Positions 40,773 to 49,558 of a stretch of 64,000 bases of DNA are shown here, one piece after another (within the stretch, counting starts at the first letter, position 1; every line of letters starts with the position of its first letter). The stretch covers positions 1-64,000 of the forward strand of contig JAFTUD010000016.1 in assembly GCA_017466455.1 (NCBI GenBank), given 5' to 3'. The DNA comes from Clostridia bacterium. GTDB lineage: Bacteria > Bacillota_A > Clostridia > Oscillospirales > CAG-272. The notes under the pieces are model-generated. The model searched no databases, was not told where the DNA came from, and worked only from the letters and a program-made list of their open reading frames with translations. Position numbers and translations under genes: made by a program.

Positions 40773-41909
40773 ATGAAAGAGCTTCTTAGCTTGTTTGAAC
40801 CAATAACAAAGTTTGGCGAGGGCGACAACTGGAAGATGGTAGTAATGTGGGCAATCGGCGCAATTCTCATCTTTCTCGCTATCAAAAAGCAAATGGAACC
40901 AACACTTCTTCTGCCAATCGGCTTTGGCGCAATTCTTATGAATTTCCCGGGCTCGGGCATTGCAGAGCCACTTGAAGCACTGTACGAGGCAGGAATAGCA
41001 AATGAGCTGTTTCCGCTAATCCTATTCATAGGAATAGGCGCAATGATAGACTTCGGTCCGTTGCTCAACAACCCTAAGCTAATGATATTCGGCGCAGCCG
41101 CGCAATTCGGAATATTCTTCACCCTGTGTACGGCATCAATGTTCTTCCCCGATAAGGTTGCAGCATCTATTTCAATCATAGGCGCAGCCGACGGACCAAC
41201 CTCAATCGTCGTTGCAAACGCACTTCTTGGTGGCGGAGAGCATTCGGGATATATAGGAGCTATTGCAGTTGCCGCATATTCGTATATGGCGCTCGTTCCT
41301 ATCATTCAACCGCCTGTAATAAAGCTTCTTACAACTAAAAAGGAACGCCAGATCCGTATGAAGTACGAGCAAAAGAGCGTTTCAAAGACAACGAAGATTC
41401 TTTTCCCAATAGCAATTTCTATCGTTACCTGTATCTTCGTTCCCGCTGCCGCATCACTTATCGGCTTCCTAATGTTCGGTAACCTCATTCGTGAGTGCGG
41501 AGTGCTTGACTCTCTTTCCGAAACAGCTCAAAAGGTTCTTGCAAACCTTATCACAATATTCCTCGGAATTACTATCGCATTCCAGATGAGCGCTGATAAA
41601 TTCTTGAAGCCGTCTACACTCCTTATCTTGGGACTTGGACTTGTGGCATTCATCGTAGATACCGCAGGCGGAGTGCTTTTTGCAAAGCTTTATAATGTAA
41701 TTCTTAAGGCAATGCACAAGGACCCAATCAACCCAATGATAGGCGCTGCAGGAATTTCCGCATTCCCGATGTCGGGAAGAATAGTGCATAAAATGGGTCT
41801 TGAGGAGGATAACCAAAACTTCCTTCTTATGCACGCAATAGGCGTTAATGTATCGGGACAGATCGCGTCAGTAATCGCAGGCTCGTTAGTCCTTGGATTC
41901 TTCTTGTAA
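40773..41909 (+). CDS. Sodium-translocating decarboxylase beta subunit
   Basis: 378 residues from the ATG at 40773 (AAGGAG at proper spacing; the ATG at 40767 is too close). The OadB/GcdB/MmdB family builds the membrane channel that couples decarboxylation of biotin-bound CO2 to Na+ export. Family blocks are intact: LLPIGFGAILMNFPG, the re-entrant IGIGAMIDFGPLL with the Na+-binding Asp, IIGAADGPTSIVVA, and the C-terminal GAAGISAFPMSGRIV with NVSGQIASVIAG. The carboxyltransferase alpha subunit and biotin carrier are not adjacent. Confidence 0.93.
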   Translation: MKELLSLFEPITKFGEGDNWKMVVMWAIGAILIFLAIKKQMEPTLLLPIGFGAILMNFPGSGIAEPLEALYEAGIANELFPLILFIGIGAMIDFGPLLNNPKLMIFGAAAQFGIFFTLCTASMFFPDKVAASISIIGAADGPTSIVVANALLGGGEHSGYIGAIAVAAYSYMALVPIIQPPVIKLLTTKKERQIRMKYEQKSVSKTTKILFPIAISIVTCIFVPAAASLIGFLMFGNLIRECGVLDSLSETAQKVLANLITIFLGITIAFQMSADKFLKPSTLLILGLGLVAFIVDTAGGVLFAKLYNVILKAMHKDPINPMIGAAGISAFPMSGRIVHKMGLEEDNQNFLLMHAIGVNVSGQIASVIAGSLVLGFFL

Positions 41910-41921
41910 TGGAGGCTTAAT

Positions 41922-42062
41922 ATGTTTGAACCAATGGAATTTATAAATAACCTGAAATATATGGGAATAGGAATGCTCGGCGTTTTTATGATCGTAGGCA
42001 TCATCATAGTCGCAACATATGCTATCAACAAGTTCACAACCAAGCATTCCGACGATAAATAA
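41922..42062 (+). CDS. 46-residue membrane peptide, decarboxylase gamma-like
   Basis: It starts 12 bases after the beta subunit with ribosome site GGAGG. One membrane helix (about residues 13-35, GIGMLGVFMIVGIIIVATYA) follows a short polar head, and a Lys/Asp-rich tail ends it. OadG-type gamma subunits are similar small one-helix proteins that assemble alpha with beta, so a minimal gamma is the natural reading from position, size and topology. It lacks the longer Pro/Ala-rich tail of standard OadG. Confidence 0.75.
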   Translation: MFEPMEFINNLKYMGIGMLGVFMIVGIIIVATYAINKFTTKHSDDK

Positions 42063-42068
42063 AAGCTA

Positions 42069-42098
42069 AAAATCCACCCGAGAGGGTGGATTTTTTTA
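42069..42098. terminator. Bidirectional terminator
   Basis: AAAATCCACCC-GAGA-GGGTGGATTTTTTT, between the convergent decarboxylase and ktr genes. Confidence 0.9.
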
Positions 42099-42158
42099 TA
42101 TTGTTAATCCCACACAGCCCCGGTGTATCGGGCTTAGCGCAGGCAGGAGCCTTAAGGC

Positions 42159-42809
42159 TCACCTTAGCTTTCCTAATTTTGATGTGTTTGCAATGACAAT
42201 CAGCGTAGATTGTGCATCAAGCAACTGCTCGGGATTGATGCTCACATCGACATTCTCACCTTTTTTGATAGCCACAATATTTAACCCGTATTTCTTACGC
42301 AGATTAAGCTCAATAAGGTTTTTACCGCACCACTCGTCCTTTACATCGATTTCTATTAAAGACACATCTCGCGATAGCGATAGCATATCAATAAATCCAG
42401 AGCTAATTAGGTTCTTTGCAAGGCGTATGCCCGACTCGTTTTCGGGGAAAACCACCTGATCCGCACCTACACGAAGCAATATTTTTTGTTGCATCTCGTT
42501 TGAGCACTTTGCAATGACAGTCTTAACACCCGCTTCCTTGCAAAGAGTAATAGCCATCACACTCGCCTCAAGATTGCTCGCCATACAAACGATAACAGTG
42601 TCAATGTTGCCTATTCCAAGGCGGGAAATGACCTCTGCATCTGTCACATCGGCGCATTTGCACACAGGCAGATATGCCGCCGCATCGGTTACAATTCGCT
42701 GATCCACATCTACGGCAATTACCTCCATGCCGTTATCTACAAGCTCTCTTGCTACGGCTATGCCATATCTTCCAAGGCCAAAAACCGCGTATGCTTTGTT
42801 TGATTTCAT
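42159..42809 (-). CDS. ktrA: Potassium uptake regulatory subunit KtrA
   Basis: 216 residues. An N-terminal RCK Rossmann domain with FGLGRYGIAVARELVDNG and the acidic end of strand 2 (VDVDQ) binds ATP/ADP or NAD, followed by the C-terminal TrkA_C domain (about 140-216) that in Firmicutes can bind c-di-AMP. It forms a ring that gates KtrB. It is cotranscribed with and follows ktrB after 12 bases, with ribosome site AAAGGAG. Confidence 0.93.
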   Translation of the reverse strand: MKSNKAYAVFGLGRYGIAVARELVDNGMEVIAVDVDQRIVTDAAAYLPVCKCADVTDAEVISRLGIGNIDTVIVCMASNLEASVMAITLCKEAGVKTVIAKCSNEMQQKILLRVGADQVVFPENESGIRLAKNLISSGFIDMLSLSRDVSLIEIDVKDEWCGKNLIELNLRKKYGLNIVAIKKGENVDVSINPEQLLDAQSTLIVIANTSKLGKLR

Positions 42810-42821
42810 TGATTTTCTCCT

Positions 42822-44183
42822 TTATCCTATACTGATATCCTCTGCAGGCTCGGATATTACATTTTGGCTCTCTCCCTTGCTTCCAAGAGCAATAGCCAAC
42901 GATATCGGACCTACTCTGCCAAAATACATAGTTATGATAATAATTATTTTTCCAACCGCGTTGAGCGTTGCCGTTAAATTCCTTGAAAGACCTACCGTTG
43001 CCGTTGCGCTAACCGCCTCATAGACTGCGTCAATAACCGAGGCATCGCTCGTTGCCATTAGTAGTATGGCTGATGCGGCGCAAATAACAAGGAACATTAC
43101 AGCAACAGCCACAGCCTTTTTTATTGATTCCTCTGAAATTCGGCGACCGAACAGCGTTGCGCTATTCTTATTTCTTATCGTTGCAAACGCCGAGCAAACA
43201 AGGACAGTAATGGTTACCGTTTTTATACCGCCTGCCGTTCCCACGGGTGAACCGCCGATCAGCATCAAAATAATAGATACAGCGGATGAGGCGTTTGTCA
43301 AATTCTCTTGTGGAACAGTAGCAAAGCCTGCGGTCCTTGTGGTAACGGATTGAAAAAATGACACCTGAATTTTATCAAACAAGGACATTTCTCCAATGGT
43401 TAATGGGTTGGCGTATTCAAAAATGAATATGAGCAATGCGCCGACAACAATGAGTCCCGCAGTTACAGTAATTGCAATTTTTGAGTGCAGGGTAAGATGT
43501 CTGAAGATTTTCTTATTTTTTGCCGAACGGCTCTTGACAACACGAAGCACATCCCACCATACGATATATCCAAGACCGCCAAGAATAATCAGAGCAGAGG
43601 TAACTATGGTGATTAAAGGATTTGTCGCGTAATTGCAAAGACTGTTTTCGGCTACAATATCAATGCCGGCATTGCAAAAGGCGGAAACCGAATTGAATAT
43701 TGATATCCAGACGCCTCTTGCGCCAAACTCGGGAACGAATACAAGCATGTATAAGACCGCGCCAATCCCCTCAATGATAAGCGTGCCAAGCAAAACCCTC
43801 TTGACAAAATTCGCAAGCCCCGACATCGTGTTGAGATTGAACGCGTCTTGAATAAGCAGGCGATCGCCAATGCCCATTTTTTTGTTTAGAAGAAGCATTA
43901 CTCCCGACATAACCGTAATAACGCCAAGACCGCCGATTTGTATGAGGATCAAAATAATCACCTGCCCGAAAGCGCTCCATGAAGTCACGGTCGGAAGAGT
44001 AACAAGCCCTGTCACACATGTTGAGGTGGTAGCCATAAAAAGCGCGTCAAGATAGGGCACAGCCTCACCGCTTGCGGAGCTTATAGGCAAAGCCAGAAGC
44101 ACGCTTCCTGCGAGAATGGTTATAAGAAAGCTGAGTAATATGATTTGTGTGGTAGAGAGTGTAAATTTCTTTTTTCTAACCAT
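42822..44183 (-). CDS. ktrB: Potassium transporter KtrB
   Basis: 453 residues from the ATG at 44183 (ribosome site AAGGAA); the longer frame to 44240 would begin in the leader. The TrkH/KtrB fold has four M1-P-M2 repeats with filter Gly residues: STCVTGL (first), VSAFCNAGIDI (second), SVTTRTAGFATV (third) and VSATATVGLSRNL (fourth). It takes up K+ with Na+ coupling together with KtrA. Its promoter (44261-44289) is perfect. Confidence 0.95.
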   Translation of the reverse strand: MVRKKKFTLSTTQIILLSFLITILAGSVLLALPISSASGEAVPYLDALFMATTSTCVTGLVTLPTVTSWSAFGQVIILILIQIGGLGVITVMSGVMLLLNKKMGIGDRLLIQDAFNLNTMSGLANFVKRVLLGTLIIEGIGAVLYMLVFVPEFGARGVWISIFNSVSAFCNAGIDIVAENSLCNYATNPLITIVTSALIILGGLGYIVWWDVLRVVKSRSAKNKKIFRHLTLHSKIAITVTAGLIVVGALLIFIFEYANPLTIGEMSLFDKIQVSFFQSVTTRTAGFATVPQENLTNASSAVSIILMLIGGSPVGTAGGIKTVTITVLVCSAFATIRNKNSATLFGRRISEESIKKAVAVAVMFLVICAASAILLMATSDASVIDAVYEAVSATATVGLSRNLTATLNAVGKIIIIITMYFGRVGPISLAIALGSKGESQNVISEPAEDISIG

Positions 44184-44260
44184 AAAAAATTCCTTAAAAG
44201 CATAAAGAAACCAACATCCTCTACAGTCAGCTGGTTCCATTGTTAATATTTGTTTTTGTA

Positions 44261-44289
44261 ATTATACCATATTTTGTCGCTTATGTCAA
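44261..44289 (-). promoter_or_regulatory. Consensus promoter of ktrBA
   Basis: Minus strand: TTGACA, 17-base spacer, TATAAT. The leader of about 75 bases can fold GGAACCA with TTGGTTTC around 44200-44236. Confidence 0.85.
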
Positions 44290-44344
44290 TATGCTTTTGC
44301 GCTAAAGCATAAATTCATATCGAATACAAAATCACTTCAAGCGA

Positions 44345-44374
44345 TTGACATATGGCGCCAATGCGTGATATAAT
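44345..44374 (+). promoter_or_regulatory. Promoter of the amidohydrolase gene
   Basis: -35 TTGACA, 18-base spacer, -10 TATAAT, divergent from ktrBA. Confidence 0.8.
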
Positions 44375-44408
44375 AAAGACATAAATTACACTGATATCGA
44401 GGATAAAA

Positions 44409-45452
44409 ATGAGAAAAATAGTAGATAGTCACCTACATATAAGCAGATGGGGAGAGCCCGATTTTATTTCCTGCTTCGACAATTACAATGGAAAGAGCGT
44501 TTGTGCGATAAATATTTGCGCAATCCCGTTTTATCAATCTAATGTGTGCAACAACATTATGGTAGGCTTGTATAAGCTTGCTAATCCAAATACTTATGTG
44601 CATGGCGGAATTGAAATAATAAAGATTCCTCTTGATAATATGCCAAACGGAATGGATACTGTAACGCAATATAGAGAGCTAATGGATATAGGCTTTGACG
44701 GAATTAAAATGTTAGAGGGCAAGCCAAATGAGCATAAGCGCATGGGTAAAAATCTAAATCACACTGCACTCAATGCTCTTTATGCCGAGATGGAAAGGGA
44801 CGGGACTCATCTTTTAATGCATGTAAACGATCCCGATGAGTTTTGGGATATAAATCGCGCTCCAAAATGGGCGGTTGATGCCGGTTGGTCCTATACGGAC
44901 GGAACATTTTCATCATACGAGGAAATCCAAGCACAAACGATAAAAATCCTAAAGGAGCATCCAAGATTGCATCTTACCTTGGCGCACTTTTTCTTCTGCT
45001 CAAAGACACCGGAGCTTCTCGAGGAGCTTTTCTCCCTTTATCCAAATTTGTGTGTAGATTTGACCCCGGGCGGGGAGATGTATGTGGAATTTGAAAAAAA
45101 TTACGATTTTTTCAAGGATTTTTTCAATAAATATCACGAGCGCTTGATTTTTGGCACTGACCGTAGCTATCTTTGCGATGAGAAGTATGCCGAATGGCTG
45201 TTCAATATGGTTACTACATTTTTAGGAACAGGCGAAAGCGTTGTAGGCTTTGATAATAAGGTATTAAAAGGACTTGATCTGTCACGGGAAAAGAGCGACA
45301 ACATTCTTTTCGGCAATTTTGAGCGTCGTGTTGGCGAAAAGCCAAAGGAAATGAATAAGGAAAAATTCAAAGCGTATATCGAAAAATACTCCTTCGCCAT
45401 AACCGATGAGGACAAAGCACGCCTTAAGCCGCTTATAGAAAAATATCTATAA
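44409..45452 (+). CDS. Amidohydrolase-related protein (PF04909-type TIM barrel)
   Basis: 347 residues. The N-terminal VDSHLHIS gives the His-x-His metal pair, LLMHVND a further ligand (His on strand 5), LTLAHFFF the next His and IFGTDRSY the metal-binding Asp of strand 8. GFDGIKMLEGKP is the family's strand-3 segment. The family includes metal-dependent decarboxylases and hydrolases; the substrate is unknown. Ribosome site GAGGA. No terminator before the GH63-like gene, 70 bases on, so the two may share a transcript. Confidence 0.85.
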   Translation: MRKIVDSHLHISRWGEPDFISCFDNYNGKSVCAINICAIPFYQSNVCNNIMVGLYKLANPNTYVHGGIEIIKIPLDNMPNGMDTVTQYRELMDIGFDGIKMLEGKPNEHKRMGKNLNHTALNALYAEMERDGTHLLMHVNDPDEFWDINRAPKWAVDAGWSYTDGTFSSYEEIQAQTIKILKEHPRLHLTLAHFFFCSKTPELLEELFSLYPNLCVDLTPGGEMYVEFEKNYDFFKDFFNKYHERLIFGTDRSYLCDEKYAEWLFNMVTTFLGTGESVVGFDNKVLKGLDLSREKSDNILFGNFERRVGEKPKEMNKEKFKAYIEKYSFAITDEDKARLKPLIEKYL

Positions 45453-45522
45453 TATATATTTAAAGCCATTGTGAAGCTATATGATAAAATAAGCTTGTAA
45501 TAAAATAGATCGGAGAAAAAAT

Positions 45523-47139
45523 ATGTTAAACCTTGATAAATTTCATTTCAGCGCAAGAAACTCCTTGATTTCCATTTCAAGATCTGATGAAAAATTGATT
45601 TTGAATTCACTTCATAACGGCGGAATGGTACCGCTTATGGAGCTTGACTATTCGGGCTCAATTACCGAAGCATTTCTGCCATGGGAGCTTCAAATAAGCG
45701 CAAATGATAAAGCGCATAAAATGTGCCTGTTTGATAAGGACGGAATTTGCTTTTCGGGAAAGGGAAACTCCCCCTGCCTCAATTATATCTATATGAAGGG
45801 CGTGTATAACGCAAACTATATCTATGAAGGAAATAACCTTCTAAAGCTTTGCGATTGCTTTACAAATACATTCCATACCTTCAAAATTCATAAGGGCAAA
45901 ATATCCCTTGATACAAAGGATAGCGACAGAAGAATATATAAGGATTACATAAAAATAACAGTTTTACCCGACGAAAACGGAGAATATGAGTTCACCCTTC
46001 GCCTTAGCACAAGCGAAAGCTCCGTTTATACCGACTTAACATACGGTGAATATTTGGAAGGCAGAAAAAATGAATATCTTGCGTGGGAAGAAAAAATGAA
46101 GTGCCAAAACGAGGTCGATAAGGCGTGCGCATATGTTTTGTGGAGCAATATCATCTCGGGCGAGGGCAACTACGACAGAGATGCAATCGTAATGAGTAAA
46201 TCGGGCATGTGTAAGCTCTGGTCGTGGGATAATACCTTTAATGCCCTTGACTTGGCTGATAAGGATTTTGACCTTTCGTATAATCAGCTCATTTACCCGT
46301 ATAGATTTATGGATAATCACGGCAGGACCCCCGATACCGTTACTACCACAAATATGGAATGGTCGTTCGTAAAGCCCCCAATCCAAGGCTGGATTTATAA
46401 GCAGCTCGTAAAGCGTAACAAAAAATACGAGGATATTGAAATCTTAGATGAGCTTTACTACTATATGAAAAGGAACACGGACTGGTGGCTCAACTACCGC
46501 GGAAATACCCCCTGCTATTACCACGGAAACGACTCGGGCAACGATAATGCAACATGCTTTGATAATACCGAAATTATTCAGTCCCCCGATCTGATTGCAT
46601 ATTTGTCAGTTCAATGTGAGGTATTGTCGCAAATGGCACAAAGGCTTAATTTGTGTAACGATGCAAGAATATATAAAATGCTATCAAGCGAGCTTTTGGA
46701 GAAGTGTGTAACACATTTTTGGGACGGAGAAATTTTCATTCGTAACGGTATGACCGAGGAAATATACAGACCTCAAAGCCTGATGCCACTTAGAATGATT
46801 GTTTTAGAGGATAGGCTACCTAAGGATATAAAGGAATATATACTAAGCAAGCTTGAAAAGGACTTCCTATGCCCATACGGCCTTGCAAGCGAATCCGTTC
46901 ATAGCCCGTTCTATACCCAAAACGGCTACTGGAGAGGACCCGCATGGGGACCCGACCAAATTATATTCGCCTTATCACTTAGAAATATAGGAGAAACCGA
47001 GCTGAGCGAGCGTATCGTGGCAGGCTATAAAAAGGCAATAGAAAAATCAGGCTTCTCCGAAAACCACGACCCACTAACAGGCGACTCATTGAAATGCAAA
47101 GCATACTGCTGGACCGCAAACGCTTATAGACTGTTATAA
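45523..47139 (+). CDS. GH63/MGH1-like glycosidase
   Basis: 538 residues, no signal peptide. An N-terminal beta-domain (about 1-185) precedes an (alpha/alpha)6 barrel. Barrel landmarks are MSKSGMCKLWSWDNTFNALDLA, GNDSGNDNATCFDN (the position of the general-acid Asp) and NGYWRGPAWGPDQIIFALSLRN, as in GH63, mannosylglycerate hydrolase-like and trehalase-like enzymes. These invert alpha-glucosidic or alpha-mannosidic bonds. Cytoplasmic action on an imported oligosaccharide is likely. The terminator at 47174-47209 follows. Confidence 0.82.
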   Translation: MLNLDKFHFSARNSLISISRSDEKLILNSLHNGGMVPLMELDYSGSITEAFLPWELQISANDKAHKMCLFDKDGICFSGKGNSPCLNYIYMKGVYNANYIYEGNNLLKLCDCFTNTFHTFKIHKGKISLDTKDSDRRIYKDYIKITVLPDENGEYEFTLRLSTSESSVYTDLTYGEYLEGRKNEYLAWEEKMKCQNEVDKACAYVLWSNIISGEGNYDRDAIVMSKSGMCKLWSWDNTFNALDLADKDFDLSYNQLIYPYRFMDNHGRTPDTVTTTNMEWSFVKPPIQGWIYKQLVKRNKKYEDIEILDELYYYMKRNTDWWLNYRGNTPCYYHGNDSGNDNATCFDNTEIIQSPDLIAYLSVQCEVLSQMAQRLNLCNDARIYKMLSSELLEKCVTHFWDGEIFIRNGMTEEIYRPQSLMPLRMIVLEDRLPKDIKEYILSKLEKDFLCPYGLASESVHSPFYTQNGYWRGPAWGPDQIIFALSLRNIGETELSERIVAGYKKAIEKSGFSENHDPLTGDSLKCKAYCWTANAYRLL

Positions 47140-47173
47140 TGAGCAAAAATAATTAAGTCATCATCGCAATGAA

Positions 47174-47209
47174 TAAAAAACGGCAAGCTCGCGAGGCTTG
47201 CCGTTTTTG
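47174..47209 (+). terminator. Rho-independent terminator
   Basis: AAAAACGGCAAGC-CGCGAG-GCTTGCCGTTTTT (loop approximate), a strong stem. The gap 47210-47538 has no gene I can support. It starts with a sequence resembling a decayed tRNA/integrase end (47211-47316) and then AT-rich DNA. Confidence 0.9.
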
Positions 47210-47210
47210 C

Positions 47211-47316
47211 TTGGAGTGACCCAATCCCGTAAGAACACCGTTAAAAAGTGCGATAAACCCTTAAGGCAACAGACTTCTTGGACTTTTCATAAAGTGGATT
47301 TTTGCGAAAATGCAAA
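47211..47316. repeat. Decayed module, copy 1 (tRNA-end-like start, then TTTTTGCGAAAATG)
   Basis: TTGGAGTGACCCAATCCCG, TTAAAAAGTGCGATAAA-CCCTTAAGGCA and GACTTTTCATAAAG...TTTTTGCGAAAATG. Related pieces occur at 56228-56286 (TTAAAAAGCGTCATAAA-GCCTTGTGGCA) and at 53073-53112 (GACTTTTGAAAAAGG...GCAAAAATG). It follows a terminator in two of the three places. Confidence 0.5.
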
Positions 47317-47538
47317 TATAAAAGTAAAATGCTTAAAGTGATACGCTTGCTGTCGCTTGAAAATGTCGTGTTTTCAAGACATATGTATTTTGACAAGTAT
47401 CATTTTGGAGGGTATAATTTTATTGTAAAAGTTGCTTCTGCAATAATATTAAAAATAGTGATACGAAATTGTTTTGAAATAATTTAGCAACAATTTGTTA
47501 ATATTTTTCAGATATAGTAAAGAAAAAGGAGGGCAAAT

Positions 47539-48219
47539 ATGACCACGAAAAACAGAATTTTTTCAAATAAATTTTCTCTTGTTGAGTATGAAGGTAAATA
47601 TGGCTTAAATAATGGAAAAAATGTAGTTTTATACCCCGTTTATGACTCAATATGTGAGCTTGATGACTTTGATTTTATAATCGAGCAGGACGGCAAATTC
47701 GGATATGCTGATTATAACGAGCAAGGCGAAAGAGAGTTGCTTTTGCCACTCTATGATGTTATAATAAAAAAGGAGCATGGGCTTTCTCTAATGAAGCGAA
47801 CCGAACAAGGAAAAGAGTATTTTTGGTATGACACCAAAAATCACACCTTGCACCCTAACATGATGCACATTCGTTCATTTAGAGAGTACGATTTATTTGT
47901 TTCCACAAAAAAATGTGACTACAAAAAGTCCCCATTCCTTAAAAAATGGGGAGAGAATATTTATATTGAAATACCATTTGATGCTAATGTAGATATTCTT
48001 TACGAGATACCCTGTGGAGCTCTTTCGTTTTTTGTCGCTATTGAGGAACTTGATAATGAACAGTATGAATATTGTTTCTTAATAGTAAAAAATGACGGAT
48101 GCTATACATTTACAGCATCTAAAAACAATCTTGAAGAATTATATAAGACAATACCCACTTTAATGGAGGACATAAAATGCAACTTGAAAATACTATGGCA
48201 TTTGCCAAAACAGAAATAA
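47539..48219 (+). CDS. WG-repeat-like protein, first gene of the seven-gene operon
   Basis: 226 residues, soluble. The N-terminal third has two or three degenerate WG repeats (EGKYGLNNGKNVVLYPVYDSI, then DGKFGYADYNEQGERELLLPLYDVI): K-x-G followed by a turn, a hydrophobic strand and P-x-Y/F-D. The rest is beta-rich with a basic patch (KKSPFLKKWGENIYIEIPF) and no family I know. WG proteins form beta-propeller-like scaffolds. Ribosome site AAAGGAGG. The last 43 bases overlap the start of the ATPase gene in another frame, so the two are translationally linked. Confidence 0.7.
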   Translation: MTTKNRIFSNKFSLVEYEGKYGLNNGKNVVLYPVYDSICELDDFDFIIEQDGKFGYADYNEQGERELLLPLYDVIIKKEHGLSLMKRTEQGKEYFWYDTKNHTLHPNMMHIRSFREYDLFVSTKKCDYKKSPFLKKWGENIYIEIPFDANVDILYEIPCGALSFFVAIEELDNEQYEYCFLIVKNDGCYTFTASKNNLEELYKTIPTLMEDIKCNLKILWHLPKQK

Positions 48220-49529
48220 TTTGTCACGGGGCAAGAGCAACAAGAATCGGCGAAAGGCTTTTGCACAAAGTAAGGAAATACCTACAAAGCACCGATTTTG
48301 TCAAGGGTAATATAAGCGAAAACGAAAGAAAAGAAATGTTTCATTCAATTTCCTTAAAAGGCATTATTTCGTATCCTGATGATATTGCAAATTTAGACAC
48401 AGAGTGTGACATTATTTATCAAATCATTACAGATGATGACAGTCATCTTCAAGAAAATCTAAAATTAGTCACAGAAAATTCAAATGGAATACCGTGCATA
48501 GTTTTTGTAATTGGAGAAAAAAAGGATGAAATAGTAAACAACGCATATATAAATGTGGAAGAAAATGAGCTTTTAGATACATTTCTTGACTTGTTTTCCG
48601 TTTACACATTCCCACAGGAATATGGTGCAGACTTTGAGGAGCTAAGACCACTTTTTGAGCACAAAGGACAGATTTATGTGGTAGCATTAAAATATCTTTG
48701 CCAATCAGTGCTTGAAAACTATATAAGATATGCTTTTGTGATGAACGGTGATGAATGTAATCTGACTGATTTTGAGAGGATAAAAGGCGAAAGCACGGTG
48801 GTTTTATCTTCTCGTAAATCCCTAAAAGATGAAGAAATGAAAAAGCGAGGCTATATAATTTTCAAGGAAGAACCTTATTTTGACCATAATTTTGAGGGCA
48901 TCGTAAATGATATAGCTGAGAACAATGGACTTTTTAGTATTTTTTCACATGCTGGCTTCGGAAAAACAACACTTGCCTTACAACTTCTCAAAGGAGCTTT
49001 GGAGAAAAAGGGAGGTAAGGCGCTAATTTTATCCCGAGAAATGTCTGGAAAAACTATGATAGAGAGAGCAACTTGCTTTTTAGATAAGGACAAAATAATT
49101 GTTGATGATGATGTAATAAAATCACCATTCAATATAATAAGTGAAAATCTAAAAGCAAATAGTGATATCTCCGTTGTTTTTGTTGATAGCGTATATTTAA
49201 GAGACGATAATATGTGTGATTATAAAAAAGCAAGTGTTCAATATTCCGTGCCTGTGATTACAACATCTTGTTTGCCAAGAAATTCCGGAGATAATATGCC
49301 AAGAAATTTGCCAAAACTTTCGGATTTAAATTGCACATCACTTGCTCAAGAAAGTGACTATATTATATTTTTGCACCGAGACCATAGAGCAATAAGAGGT
49401 GTTGGAACAAGGGAAAACAAAGATGTAAGTAAAAATGCACAGCTTATAGTAGCAAAAAATCGCTATGGTGAAAGAGATATAGTAGCAAAAGCATATTGGA
49501 ACAAGGAAAAGAGGCGGTTTGAATTTTGA
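48177..49529 (+). CDS. DnaB-type RecA ATPase fused to an unknown, possibly FtsZ-like, domain
   Basis: 450 residues. The C-terminal half (about 250-450) is a DnaB/RadA-type RecA core: Walker A SHAGFGKTT (Lys263), ILSREMSGKTMIERA in place of DnaB's S-L-E-M segment, Walker B VVFVDSVYL, VPVITTSCLPRN, the L-x-D-L segment LPKLSDLNCTSLAQESDYIIFLHRD and the closing IVAKNRYGERD. The N-terminal 240 residues are not the DnaB helical domain. Their order of strands, with ECDIIYQIITDDDSHLQENL, GIPCIVFVIG and GADFEELRPLFEHKGQIYVVAL, follows that of FtsZ/tubulin (compare A-D-V-x-x-V-M-x-x-x-G-x-A-L-M-G) but the G-G-G-T-G-T-G signature is absent. That fold assignment is my inference. Ribosome site GGAGG. Confidence 0.8.
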   Translation: MQLENTMAFAKTEIICHGARATRIGERLLHKVRKYLQSTDFVKGNISENERKEMFHSISLKGIISYPDDIANLDTECDIIYQIITDDDSHLQENLKLVTENSNGIPCIVFVIGEKKDEIVNNAYINVEENELLDTFLDLFSVYTFPQEYGADFEELRPLFEHKGQIYVVALKYLCQSVLENYIRYAFVMNGDECNLTDFERIKGESTVVLSSRKSLKDEEMKKRGYIIFKEEPYFDHNFEGIVNDIAENNGLFSIFSHAGFGKTTLALQLLKGALEKKGGKALILSREMSGKTMIERATCFLDKDKIIVDDDVIKSPFNIISENLKANSDISVVFVDSVYLRDDNMCDYKKASVQYSVPVITTSCLPRNSGDNMPRNLPKLSDLNCTSLAQESDYIIFLHRDHRAIRGVGTRENKDVSKNAQLIVAKNRYGERDIVAKAYWNKEKRRFEF

Positions 49530-49558
49530 AAACAGAAAATAAAAATGGGGGGACAAAT

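Noticed and set aside
43066..43353. Plus-strand frame opposite ktrB
   Set aside because: It lies fully antisense to a conserved transporter gene with no ribosome site.
44184..44260. c-di-AMP (ydaO-type) riboswitch before ktrB
   Set aside because: The leader is only about 75 bases and shows none of the conserved core; ydaO elements are much longer.
47302..47487. A 61-residue frame before the seven-gene operon
   Set aside because: It starts inside a decayed module, lacks a ribosome site and encodes no recognisable pattern.
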